DNA from: Ricordea florida | Lineage: Eukaryota > Cnidaria > Anthozoa > Corallimorpharia > Ricordeidae | Length of the DNA stretch: 64,000 bases | Direction of reading: 5' to 3' | Assembly (NCBI GenBank): GCA_949710005.1 | Contig: OX453280.1 | Coordinates: 16,276,233 to 16,340,232 of the forward strand | Shown: positions 1-9,529 of the stretch, piece after piece | Layout: every line of letters starts with the position of its first letter | How positions within the stretch are numbered: the first letter of the stretch is position 1 | Notes under the pieces: generated by a model | Databases searched by the model: none | What the model was told of the DNA's origin: nothing | Seen by the model: the letters and a program-made list of their open reading frames with translations, nothing else | Program-made: the position numbers and the translations under genes

Positions 1-104
1 CTTATTAAACCATTGTTACATTTCCAAAGTGTGTCAGGGGCCTTGATGTTAATGTAGCAAGGTTCATTCTAGTTTAGAAACATTTTTTTGTTATTATTAT
101 TCTA

Positions 105-265
105 GGGAAGTTTTGACCGCTTGGCAAAGCTTAAGATCACCTGCTCAAACAGATGTGTCTTGGCTAAACTTGATGCTCTAGGTGAGGGCTTTGATCAGCC
201 ACTTCAGAATGCCAAGGAGAAGATTACAAGTGAAAACCTGAAAACAAGAGAACTTCAAAACCAAG
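105..265 (+). CDS. possible internal exon, unrecognised
   Basis: A pyrimidine-rich stretch ending in TTCTAG precedes an open frame that starts near GSFDRLAKLK and runs to RELQNQG, followed by a GT dinucleotide. The peptide is polar and could form a short helix. I recognise no domain. The flanks show no other coding signal, so this may be a lone exon of a gene lying mostly outside the window, or chance. Confidence 0.2.
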
Positions 266-354
266 GTACTGCACAAGACATGAATGAAAGGATTAAAGAT
301 CGTTTCCCAAAATTTCTGTTCCGTTTGTTTAAACGTTCAAATAACTTGACCTGA

Positions 355-880
355 AACATAAATCTTCCACTGACTATATTTGCACGCAACATTGGGATCG
401 TGCAGGCCCAAAAAATTCGCTTCCCTGCTCGAACAGGCAAGATAAAGTAAAACCAACCATCATAATGCACGGAAGCGTTCCTTTAAATGGGAACGGGTAC
501 AAATGGGTCCAATACTTGTTTTAACAGCAACGAACGGTACGGTTTGATTCGATGGCGAACCACATCAAGTACTGTGCTCAGTTTACCCATCACACTTAGC
601 AAATAACTGCGTTAAATCAACTTCGAAATATATAACCTCAAAGAGGAAGAAACTACGGTAAACCAGAACTGCAGCAAGGGAATACAAAATGCTACATTGT
701 AAAACCGAACGTAACGCTCTAAATGAATGCTACCAAAGGTGTACATAATTCTCTCTTCTCTTCAGTTTTAGCAAAGACTGACAATTTCTACACGCGTCTG
801 TTTTGTTTACCCATTCAGTTGTCTGGCATTCTTTACGACATCAACACGAATCCGTCATATTCTCAGGCACAGTTATTGTA
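355..880. other. no feature seen
   Basis: AT-rich sequence with short scattered frames and no recognisable gene, repeat boundary or RNA. Confidence 0.5.
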
Positions 881-978
881 TTATGAGAAAGGGTAAATGC
901 AAATTGCAGCAAAGATATTACATTGAGACGACTAAGAAAACCAAAACTGCAACAAAAGAATATAAAATGAGACATAAA

Positions 979-1054
979 TTATTATGCTTGACAATAGAAC
1001 TGCAAGTGCTGTCCCCGTTGTATTTGTCATATCCTTTATATTATATATACATAT

Positions 1055-1100
<46 letters not shown>

Positions 1101-1170
1101 CAATAAAATATTATTATGCTTGACAACACAACTGGAAGTGCTGTCCCCGTTCTATCTGTCATATCCTTTA
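979..1170 (-). repeat. two inverted copies of a composite microsatellite-core repeat
   Basis: A core of about 60 bp (979-1039 and 1109-1170) is present twice, separated by TA-rich sequence and a (GA)n tract at 1058-1098. On the minus strand each core runs from AAGGATATGACAAATA to CAAGCATAAT. The same core occurs on the plus strand at 2829, 2961, 7402, 7567 and 7697. Each copy lies between a (TA)n side and a (CT)n side, so the unit is core plus both microsatellites. No coding capacity is seen. Confidence 0.75.
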
Positions 1171-1353
1171 CACCTAGCTTAAACTGAAGCCAAACTCAAA
1201 AGGATATAAATTACTACCACTACTCTCTTTCTCTCGGTCTCTCTCTCCTTAAAGAAAGAGAGTAGTAGAAATAGTAGCAGTATTTGAAACTGTAAGTTCT
1301 TTCCCCGATATTTCTTATCTCTCTCTCTCTTATATATATATATATATATATAT

Positions 1354-1591
1354 AAAAAGTTATGATGCTTCGAGCCAACAGGGATGCCACACGCCAGAAG
1401 GATCCAAAAGGATTCGTAGTCCAAACCTCGAGTAATGAAATTTGTAGGCAATTGTGGAAAACGAGGACGGACAACTTCGAGCGAAAAAAAAAAAAATATA
1501 TATATATATATACAGTAAAAAATCTAAAAAAAGTTTAAAAATTTAATAAAAATAGACGTTTCGGTCAATGACCTTCATCAGTTGCAGTGCC
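1354..1591 (+). repeat. Penelope-like pseudo-LTR, upstream copy
   Basis: This 238-bp block starts AAAAAGTTATGATGCTTCG and ends CAGTTGCAGTGCC. It is repeated almost exactly at 2476-2707, and a rearranged inverted piece lies at 2708-2806. It joins directly to the truncated ORF that follows. Terminal blocks in both direct and inverted arrangement are a known property of Penelope-like elements (pLTRs). A (TA)n run precedes both direct copies. Confidence 0.7.
1555..1581 (-). ncRNA. hammerhead-like core in upstream pLTR
   Basis: On the minus strand the order is CTGATGA, a hairpin with GGTC/GACC arms, then GAAAC and GTC. This matches the hammerhead core (CUGAUGA, stem II, GAAA, NUH). The ACGU around stem III is self-complementary, which would suit a dimeric form. 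I cannot form a convincing stem I, and the core is antisense to the neighbouring ORF, so activity is doubtful. Hammerheads in Penelope pLTRs are established. Confidence 0.45.
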
Positions 1592-2275
1592 CATCACATC
1601 CTGTGGTACAACCCCCCTTTCAGCAAGAACACAAGTACTAACATCGGACACAAATTCCTCGCTCTAGTAGATAAGCACTTCCCAAAAGACCACGAGCTCC
1701 GTAAAATCTTCAACCACAACACCATCAAGATCAGTTACAGCTGCATGAACAACACTAAACAAATAATCGACAACCATAATAAACGCATCTTAACCACATC
1801 TACACAAACCAACGATGCTGCCGCCGCTAACAGTAAAGAAAGAAAGACATGCAACTGCCGACAAAAGAACAATTGCCCACTCAACGGAAACTGCCTACAA
1901 CCATCGGTAATCTACCAAGCCACCGTTACGCGTAAAGACAACAACACGTCCCAAACCTACATCGGACTTACCGAAAACGACTTCAAAACAAGATACAGAA
2001 ACCACACCGCATCTTTCCGCCACGCTAAACACAGAAACTCCACCGAGCTCAGCAAACACATATGGACCCTTAAAGACAACAACATTGAACACTTTATTTC
2101 CTGGCGGATCCTGTCTTCGCACTCGCCATATAACAGCTCAAGCAAAAGATGTAACCTCTGCCTCAAAGAAAAATTCCTAATCATCTGCCGACCCGAACTA
2201 TCCACGCTAAACAAACGTAATGAGCTTGTGTCTTCTTGCCGCCACAGAAACAAAACCCTCTTACGCAATACCTGA
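1592..2275 (+). pseudogene. Penelope-like retroelement ORF, C-terminal GIY-YIG endonuclease part
   Basis: The frame has no start of its own and begins at the pLTR junction with HHILWYNPPFSKN, the end of a Penelope-type reverse transcriptase. It continues through a Cys-rich linker (CNCRQKNNCPLNGNC) into a GIY-YIG-type nuclease core with YQATV and TYIGLTENDFKTRYRNH, then LSKHIWTLKDNNI, and stops at TGA. In this family the nuclease nicks target DNA for target-primed reverse transcription. The RT palm and N-terminus are missing, so the copy is 5'-truncated and cannot be autonomous. The nuclease portion itself is uninterrupted over about 225 codons. Family assignment is good; subfamily is not determined. 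Confidence 0.85.
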
Positions 2276-2424
2276 AACTTAACGATCTCTATTATTATGT
2301 AAATTTAACTACTTTGCATATAAGCGATGGTAAAGGACATTCCCACCATATCCCCTGGTGAGTGGGCAACCACGAAACAGGCTTGTAGGGATAAACCTGT
2401 AGTTTGTTTGTGTTTTTTCTCCCG

Positions 2425-2475
<51 letters not shown>

Positions 2476-2476
<1 letters not shown>

Positions 2477-2707
2477 AAAAGTTATGATGCTTCGAGCCAA
2501 CAGGGATGCCACACGCCAGAAGGATCCAAAAGGATTCGTAGTCCAAACCTCGAGTAATGAAATTTGTAGGCAATTGTGGAAAACGAGGACGGACAACTTC
2601 GAGCGAAAAAAAAAAAAATATATATATACAGTAAAAAATCTAAAAAAAGTTTAAAAATTTAATAAAAATAGACGTTTCGGTCAATGACCCTCATCAGTTG
2701 CAGTGCC
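2476..2707 (+). repeat. Penelope-like pseudo-LTR, downstream copy
   Basis: Near-identical direct copy of 1354-1591. It differs mainly in the length of the internal TA run and in one base of the hammerhead-like core (ACCCTC here, ACCTTC in the upstream copy). It ends at an inversion point: CAGTGCC is followed at once by its own complement. Confidence 0.7.
2671..2697 (-). ncRNA. hammerhead-like core in downstream pLTR
   Basis: Same core as at 1555-1581, with CTGATGAG, a stem II hairpin GGTC-ATT-GACC and GAAACGTC. This copy has the more canonical G after CUGAUGA. Stem I is not convincing, so this is a motif match rather than a demonstrated ribozyme. Confidence 0.45.
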
Positions 2708-2806
2708 TGAGGCACTGCTAAAACTTTTTTTAGATTTTTTACTGTATATATAGTTTTTTTTTTTTTTTCGCTCGAAGTTGTCCGTCCTCGTTTTCCACAA
2801 TTGCCT
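2708..2806 (-). repeat. inverted, internally deleted pLTR piece
   Basis: The sequence after 2707 is the reverse complement of the pLTR running outward (GGCACTGC, then the poly-T/TA tract, then CGCTCGAAGTTGTCC to CACAATTGCC). It lacks about 50 bp that hold the hammerhead-like core. The junction GCAGTGCC-TGA-GGCACTGC is an 8-bp hairpin, consistent with template switching or fold-back during insertion. Confidence 0.6.
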
Positions 2807-2828
2807 ATATATATATATATATATATAT

Positions 2829-2892
2829 GATATGACAAATACAACGAGGACAGCACTTGCAGTTCTGTTGTCAAGCATAATAATTTATGCTA

Positions 2893-2946
<54 letters not shown>

Positions 2947-3025
2947 ATATATATATAATATAAAGGATACGACAAATACAACGGGGACAGCACTTGCAGT
3001 TCTGTTGTCAAGCATAATAATTAAT

Positions 3026-3062
<37 letters not shown>
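2829..3062 (+). repeat. composite repeat, two plus-strand copies with (CT)n
   Basis: Cores at 2829-2885 and 2961-3026 read GATACGACAAATACAACG to CAAGCATAATAATT, each followed by a (CT)n tract (2892-2943 and 3027-3062) and preceded by (TA)n. They are the same family as 979-1170 and 7402-7768. Confidence 0.75.
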
Positions 3063-3063
<1 letters not shown>

Positions 3064-3645
3064 AAGATTGAAAGTGTGGCAATTATGTAACGCTTCTTTC
3101 TCTCAGCTATAACTTTCTTCAATTAAATGATTCTTCGGTCTTTTTAACATGGAATTAAAGAGGACACTTTAATTACTAAGCAGCAGAAATTTAAACTTTC
3201 CAGCACTGCAAACAACATTTCTACGTTCTGTTAAGTGCCTCATAGGTTACAAAATTGCCCTACTCGTGGAAAGCGTATTTTTTTCTTGCTTTTGTGCAGA
3301 TTTTGAGTGGTTCACAAGATATCCCAACCAAAAGACATGTTTTGGGCATTCCCTTCACTTCCACAAGTTCGTTTCTCTCGAGAATTTTGCTTCCGAAAAA
3401 ATGCCGTGAACACGTATACATCTTCATAGACTTATGAGCTTCATTGACCGTTTCAAAATAAGCAATCAGTAATTTTGTGCGCTTTCGCTTATAAATTTTT
3501 CAGATGGAGTCTGTTAAACCCAAATATTGGTTTTAGGAGTAAAGACAACATTCCTCCGCATGACCAATGAAAAAAAGTTGCTAGGAATAAACAAAAACAT
3601 TTTTTTTAATTTTTTTTTCTATACCCTACCCTGCAAGCAAGCCGC
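3063..3645. other. no gene seen
   Basis: AT-rich, with one short unrecognised frame and poly-T runs. Position 3247 carries GTTACAAAATTGCCCTA, a degenerate relative of the repeat end at 3646. Confidence 0.4.
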
Positions 3646-3846
3646 GTTACAAAAGTGCCCTTTTTGGAGATTGACTTTCAGAGCAAACATTTAATGTTGG
3701 TTTTTGATAATTTTGGAAAACTAAAAACCACAATAACAAAACTATTTAGGTGACTTTTGTTCCACGCTACCCAACAAAGGAGATAAGATTTCTATCACTG
3801 GATTTGACAGTGACTTTTTTCGAGTTATTTAGGGCACTTTTGTAAC
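3646..3846. mobile_element. MITE-like inverted repeat, 201 bp
   Basis: A 15-bp sequence, GTTACAAAAGTGCCC at 3646-3660, recurs as its exact reverse complement at 3832-3846. The interior is AT-rich and non-coding. No clear target-site duplication is visible. The same 15-mer is the unit of the tandem array at 7123-7330. Confidence 0.5.
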
Positions 3847-4337
3847 TGTCATAATATGTACTATGGCATTCATTGTTTTTAGTTACAGGATGTTATGACA
3901 GCCAAAATAATGCTGTCGAGCACTACTATAGACAGATTGCTCTTAAGTAGCAGTGAAATACATCGCGATTCTGAGGTTTTTTGACAACGGTTTTTAAACA
4001 GCCCTGCAAGTCTCCGCCCTGAGGTTCAACCTGCCTCACACTTTCATATACCATTTTTCAAGGCGCTTTTCTCGTTTCTGACTGGCTACCGAAGCGTTCT
4101 TAATAAGAGTACTGATGTACAGTACTGACGACGCCATCCTTCGCTTTCTAGAACATACTTTCCAACCTATAAATGAGTATTCTGTGACTTGGAAAGTTAA
4201 ACATTTTCCCTGGAGTATTTGACGAATTACAAACTTGTTAATCATCGTTGTGGAGTCTGAAGAAAGCAGAAAACAGCAATCAAATTTCGCAGTCTCAATG
4301 CATGTCAACGACCTGTGAGAAACGACCCGAGAGAAAT
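3847..4337. other. no gene seen
   Basis: Non-coding by eye. A 115-codon minus-strand frame here has no recognisable motif. Confidence 0.4.
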
Positions 4338-4566
4338 TTATTAAATATCTTTCTACCGCAGTGAATATATATGACAATTTCAACTACGGGTACAGCACAA
4401 ACTCACAAATGACCAGCACCCAGTTGGCTTGATAGCTCAGTTGGTAGAGCATCGCACCTGGGTTCAAATTTTTTCAGGTCTTATCTTGGCAACTGACTCT
4501 GTTGCTTACATAACTTCAACGATCTTTCATTTAACAAATATCTTTCTACTGCAGTGCACATATATG
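4338..4566 (+). mobile_element. tRNA-derived SINE, deleted head
   Basis: A tRNA-like head at 4426-4470 has an A-box (TAGCTCAGTTGG) followed by GAGCATCGCACC and a B-box (GGTTCAAAT). The anticodon arm is missing, so A- and B-box are much too close for a functional tRNA. Direct repeats of about 35 bp (AAATATCTTTCTACYGCAGT) flank it at 4338-4373 and 4529-4566, and look like the SINE body or tail duplicated on each side. Confidence 0.6.
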
Positions 4567-5082
4567 AATTTTTATATATATGCATTCATTTCTGAGATAA
4601 ACTGGTAGCAATTCAGAGACATTTGGGACTTGCGCTTTGTAGTAAAATGAAAAACAAATTGTGTATTCTTTTCGTTCTCTGTACTCTTGTTGAAAACAGA
4701 TAACTCCATAAAATAGTCAAAACTTACAGAAGAACGGAGCTTGCTTTGCTTTATGTTGCACTTGCCGTTTTGAGCAGTCATGGTAACAATAAAAGTGCGG
4801 ACCAAAGAAAAGAGTACGCTATTTGTTAATTATTGAACGGTCTTACCTTCTAAAAAAACGGCTGCCTTTTTAGACTCACAACTTAAGCAATGAAGGTTAT
4901 GTCGTATTACTTGAACTGAAAATGGTTCAGCCAGTGATAAGATGTGTCTGTTCGACGTATTTAAATTAAGCACCTAAATCACAAATTTTTCTACCCTTCC
5001 ATAAACTTCACCTCGTGAAATCCAAACGGGACCAGTACGGTGTTCCTTGTACGGTAATTTTTGGGTACTTTTTTGAAAACTG

Positions 5083-6072
5083 TTGATAAACTACATAAGG
5101 AGTGCAAGCTTTGTCTTTTTATGGGTGACTTCTGATTCCCATACTCTTTCAGGAGAATTTATTAATAGTTTATTTTCGTATTCCGTCCAGCCTACCCGTA
5201 CAACCCGTTACTCTGGCACACTTATTGATAATATATTTTTCATCTCTCTTGAGAATGCTACATACAGTAGAAATATTGTTTTTCCCTTAACTGATCACCT
5301 TCCAAACTTTCTATCCTTTGGCTCGATTCACCCTCTCTCCTCAAATGACCGGCAATATAAAAGGGATTTTTCAAAACTGAATAAAGAAGCACTGGTCTCT
5401 GACTTTCAGCACATTGAGTGGCCCAATGTATTTAATGGCATGGATAATATTCATGGCATATTTTCCTGCTTCATAGCTAAATCCAGTGAAGTAGTTAAGT
5501 GACATGTGCCTCTTAGAAGGCTTTCAAAGAAGGAAATCAAGTTAAGATCATAGCCTTGGATAACTCCTGCTATTAGAATCTCAATAAATACTATGAATAG
5601 GTTATATAGGAAATTTATTAGGACCAGGGATCAATATTTGTATGGCAAATACAAATTATTTAGAAACAAGTTAAATCATTTAATTGAATTCAGTAAGAAG
5701 TAGTAATATGAAGACTATTTTAGATTCAACAAGTCTAATATCAAAAATATTAGGAAAGGCATAAAACAAATTGTAGCCCTTAAACCTGTGGTTTTTGTAT
5801 CTCCATCCAAAATTGTTACTTCTCCTAACAAAATATTCACCAACGCCTATGATGGAGGCAATGAGTTAAATCATTATTTTTCAAATATTGGCAACACTCT
5901 TAGTTAAGCTATTCACGGGGTTGACACTGTTTTTACAACCTTTCTTTTTAAGCCTTTGTGTAATAGTTTATTTCTTAGTCCTACCTGCATACAGGAAATT
6001 CAAGATATTATTTCTAGTCTTAGATCAGGGAAAGCATGTGACTCCTGCAGCCTTCCAGTTCCTCTTCTTTTG
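5083..6072 (+). pseudogene. CR1/L2-like LINE remnant, endonuclease end to start of RT
   Basis: The first segment (5083-5502) shows the C-terminal part of an APE-type endonuclease: EFINSLFSYSVQPTRTTR, GTLIDNIF and a DHLP motif. After a stop near 5500, the downstream frames continue the inter-domain linker (SKKEIKLRS, then PWITPAIR, YRKFIRTRDQ) and the region before the RT palm (LNHYFSNIGNT, then IQDIISSLRSGKACD). Several stops and frame changes show it is dead. The rest of the RT is replaced by the fold-back that follows. The order EN, linker, RT fits a CR1/L2-type element; the exact clade is uncertain. Confidence 0.7.
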
Positions 6073-6259
6073 ACTTGTCTACTCTGTTTTATGAAATGTA
6101 GTGGGAAAAATAAGGACTGTAATCAGGAATTGCCACTAATACTGGTTTTGTCTTTTAGTCCTCTTAATAACAGGACTAAAAGAGAAACCAGTATTAGTGA
6201 CATTTCCTGATTACAGCCCTATTTTTTCAACTTCATTTCATGAAACAGAGTAGACAAGT
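6073..6259. repeat. long fold-back inverted repeat
   Basis: Arms of roughly 85 bp run from ACTTGTCTACTCTGTTTT to its complement AACAGAGTAGACAAGT. The centre lies near 6166 between TTAGTCCTC and GGACTAAAA. A few mismatches are present. It sits where the LINE RT domain should continue, and part of the right arm can still be read as degraded RT sequence (PDYSPIFSTSF). It therefore looks like a local inverted duplication of LINE sequence. Confidence 0.7.
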
Positions 6260-7120
6260 TGAACAACAACTTGAGAAAAGAGAGTTAGTTCATAGGGATG
6301 CTTGTTTTATGCACACTACGTTTTATTTTGATTGACGTTAAACCGTTGAAGTGGAAAATGTTTGCTGACTGAAAACTACCATGTTATCGCAATACTGCGG
6401 TTCTTAGAACATTCAGTTTGCTCTTTGTCCTTTGTTTATACTATCAGGTTCAAATTTTGTTAACCACGCTATTTGAACCAGATGTTAGTACAAAAATACT
6501 ATTAGATATTATGCCAATGTTCATCGGCAACAATGAATGCCATATTAAGCGGTACATCTATTAAAACTGAAGGACATTTGAAGTTGTGTTTTATATAACA
6601 TCACCTTTTAAAATCACTAAATTATTGGGGCATACCTGATGAATTGGTAGCCATATTATACAGTTTCTTGAGTGCTCTCAAACAATGTAGAGCGTAAACC
6701 AGGACACGTTTTAATAACCCAAATATTCTGTAAGGCTTGTTTTTTAATGAGTGCGTCTACTGAGTTTGACTGCAAGTTAGTGCTTTAGATTTAAAAGATT
6801 TCCCATTAAAAATATACATATATTTGTCAGCAAAGTCATGCAGCTCTGAAATTTAATTGGGGGAACAAGCCATTAGGTATAGTGGATTGTCAGTTACTCA
6901 TAAAGCTGTGAAGAGATATCTAGATGGTTGAAGGAAGAACTGCCTGCAACGTGTTTTAAAATATACGGTAAAATGTTTCTTAGGAAAAGGCATCGAAAGA
7001 CGAATGTTCTCAAGTGTATTATGAATACAAAAAGGCAGTGAATGCATGCTACACTTTAAGTATTTCCTTAGCAGGGGGTATAATTTTCCTTCCTTCTCAT
7101 GTAACAGGCCCTTTATGTTA
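6260..7120. other. no gene seen
   Basis: AT-rich non-coding sequence without recognisable motifs. Confidence 0.4.
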
Positions 7121-7122
7121 CC

Positions 7123-7330
7123 GTTACAAAGGTGCCCGAGGTCCCGATACATAAGTGCCCTATGGATACAAAAGTGCCCTATGGTACGTTACAAAAGTGC
7201 CCCAACGTTACAAAAGTGCCTTATGGTACGTTACAAAAGTGCCCTAAAGTTACATAAGTGCCCTATGATACGGTACAAAAGTGCCCTAAAGTTACATAAG
7301 TGCCCGATTCCACGTTACAAAAGTGCCTTT
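7123..7330 (+). repeat. tandem array of ~20-bp GTTACAAAAGTGCCC units
   Basis: About ten imperfect copies of GTTACAWAAGTGCCCTA with a variable 3-8 bp tail. Adjacent units alternate between tails such as TATGGTAC and TAAA, suggesting a higher-order unit of about 42 bp. The unit equals the terminal inverted repeat of the MITE-like element at 3646-3846. Confidence 0.8.
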
Positions 7331-7333
<3 letters not shown>

Positions 7334-7374
<41 letters not shown>

Positions 7375-7467
7375 TTCTCTTTTACATATATCTATATAAT
7401 ATAAAGGATATAACAAATACAATGGGGACGGCACTTGCAGTTCTGTTGCCAAGCATAAGAATTGATG

Positions 7468-7542
<75 letters not shown>

Positions 7543-7634
7543 TCTCTCTTTCTCTTATATATATAATATAAAGGATACGACAAATACAACGGGGACAGCA
7601 CTTGCAGTTCCGTTGTCAAGCATAATAATTAATG

Positions 7635-7677
<43 letters not shown>

Positions 7678-7767
7678 ATATATATATCTATATAATATAA
7701 AGGATACGACAAATACAGCGGGGACAGCACTTGCGATTCTGTTGTCCAGCATAATAATTTATGCTAT

Positions 7768-7831
<64 letters not shown>
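7334..7831 (+). repeat. composite repeat, three plus-strand copies with (CT)n and (TA)n
   Basis: Cores at 7402-7469, 7567-7640 and 7697-7768 belong to the same family as 979-1170 and 2829-3062. They alternate with long (CT)n tracts and (TA)n tracts, the last being 7799-7831. Frames across it encode only Leu-Ser or Arg-Glu repeats and are not genes. Confidence 0.8.
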
Positions 7832-7835
<4 letters not shown>

Positions 7836-7860
7836 TGGGTTACTAAATGAAAACACACAT

Positions 7861-7917
7861 GATTCACTGCAACTCTGAGTTTCGTGCTTACGCACTCATC
7901 AGGCAGATTTAATGAAG
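7861..7917 (-). ncRNA. type I hammerhead ribozyme
   Basis: Read on the minus strand, CTGATGA is followed by stem II GTGC-GTAA-GCAC with a GNRA-type loop, then GAAA. Stem III is ACU/AGU with a tiny loop, and the cleavage triplet is GUU, predicting a cut between 7871 and 7870. Stem I is formed by CTGC just before the core and GCAG just after the cut, followed by a one-sided bulge and a second helix UUCA/UGAA. All three helices and every core residue are present. The weak stem III is typical of retroelement hammerheads that work as dimers. A (TA)n run follows and the broken recombinase-Myb gene lies immediately upstream. Confidence 0.75.
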
Positions 7918-9529
7918 AAAAACCCTGCATTCGGGATCGTCGAGAATCGCTTTCCACTGACCGAAACCCTATCGCCTCAGACCGGCTTTGAGATATTTGT
8001 CTTCTTCGGGAGTGAACATGACGTTCTTCCTTCGCGCACAAATTTCTCTCCCTCCGAAAGCGTTGTCGCGTCTCCAGGACGGCATAGTTGCGATCGCGTC
8101 GCATTCCTCATTGGAAGAAGTGTCGGACTTGCCCGCACTTTGCTCGGGAGAAGACGTAGAATTCTCGGTAAGCCTCGAGCGCACGTCCATTTCTAGCTCC
8201 GATCCCTTTTCGCCGTGCAATTTTTCAAGATATTGGTGCGCTTTGCTGGCGACTTCGCACGATCGTAGTTTTTGATAGTGGACTCTTGCCACGACGGAAC
8301 TGTGTTTTTGATCCTCGGAAATCGTGCTTTGCGCGGGGCTGCTGAGCTCTCTGGAGCTCGCGGTTTCGACGATCTGACGATAGCGAGTCGGGTGAACGTA
8401 CTTGCCCGTTGCATCGAAAACCAATTTGCTCATTAGCTCTCCCAGCTTGTTGTGTTGTCCGCCGTTTCTCGTGACTAACACGTAATTGCACGCGGGCTTG
8501 AGAAGAGGGCGAATGTGATTGACGTAACCGTCCAATACTCGCACGCTGGTGTCCGTGAGAAAAAGAGAATCGAAGCCGTATTTGCCCACCGTTTTGAACA
8601 TTTTCTGATCTATGAATCCGCCGTTAGTCTTGGCTTGCTCGACCATTTCCACAGTCAGATATTGATAGGTCATCGGGCGAGAACCTTTTACTTTGATGAA
8701 CAAGTAAACGGCCAGAAATTTGGTGGCAAACGACAAGTCCGACGGCGCCACGGTTCTGGGTTTGTCTTTGCACGCTTTCAGCACGCTCTCGTAACGCGGC
8801 AAATAACGCCCCACCACCTCCCAAAGGTCTTTCAGCGTGGCCCAGTGGCCCTTTGCTTCTAAGGCGTCGATGTCTAGTTCGCTCGTCCACTGCAAACGCA
8901 TCATTTTCGAGACCGTTTTGCGCACTTTTTTCAAGTATATTTCCGTCGTGGACAAGCCTCTCCACACCGATTCCGAGGCTCCGTTGGCTTTCCTGAAATC
9001 CTTCAATTCTGCAACGGCGTCCAAATAGCCTATGCGTCCGGCATGACCGAGTTTCCACTCGTCCTGCATCGTGTCGACAAATTTAAAAAGCAGGTTCGGC
9101 GAACAAAAACTAAAGTCGACGACGTCAAACGTGAGTTCCTCCTCGTCATCGCAGCAAAATTTCAAAAACTTCAGACACTTACTGACTATTTGTTGCGCTT
9201 GTCGATCGCTTTTGCAACCTCCGCCGCTACCGGTTAGCCAGGAGAAAAAGTCTTTCGCGATGCTGTTCGAAGATTCGAAAGAGGCAACCTTTCTCGATTT
9301 TTGAAGGCTCCACCGATCGCGGGCTTCGCTCTTGTCGGCTTCGCCGTTCGAATGCGCGAGTCCAGTGCTGTTCGGCTTTTCGTCAAAGTAAAAGTCCTTC
9401 GTGATTGCAGCTTTGCACCGGACAGCGAATACATCCGTCGGCATCGTCGCCTTCTAAGTGAAGTCGTTTCGGTTTAGGCGACGCGTTTGGCAGTTTGGAC
9501 CAGTCGATGTCGACTTCTCGTTCACTCAT
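7912..9529 (-). pseudogene. tyrosine-recombinase-like protein with C-terminal Myb/SANT motif, disrupted
   Basis: The likely start is ATG at 9529 (MSEREVDIDWSKLPN), leading to a CxxxxC pair (CPVQSC). The frame then shifts near 9390 and about 470 codons follow. Late in the protein HPTRYRQ gives an HxxR motif, followed by KHSSVVARVHYQ, which matches the H...Y end of tyrosine recombinases (Crypton/phage-integrase fold), with Y of HYQK the presumed nucleophile. An acidic linker leads to FTPEEDKYLKAGLRR, the start of a Myb/SANT helix. A TAG at 7969-7971 interrupts it, and the same frame continues GFGQWKAILDDPE to TAA at 7912. The loss of the second half of the N-terminal zinc finger suggests a deletion. 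Base composition is clearly more GC-rich than its surroundings. Role by family: DNA recombination or a domesticated derivative; this copy is probably dead. Confidence 0.7.

Noticed and set aside
883-1474. Frames rich in RERERE, SLSLSL or YIYIYI around 0.9-1.5, 2.3-3.0 and 7.3-7.8 kb
   Set aside because: Translations of (GA)n, (CT)n and (TA)n microsatellites.
4426-4480. Possible functional tRNA gene
   Set aside because: A-box and B-box are present but the anticodon arm is missing and no acceptor stem pairs; a SINE head fits better.
7123-7330. CRISPR-like direct repeats
   Set aside because: Units of ~20 bp have no unique spacers and lie in eukaryotic DNA; it is a plain satellite.
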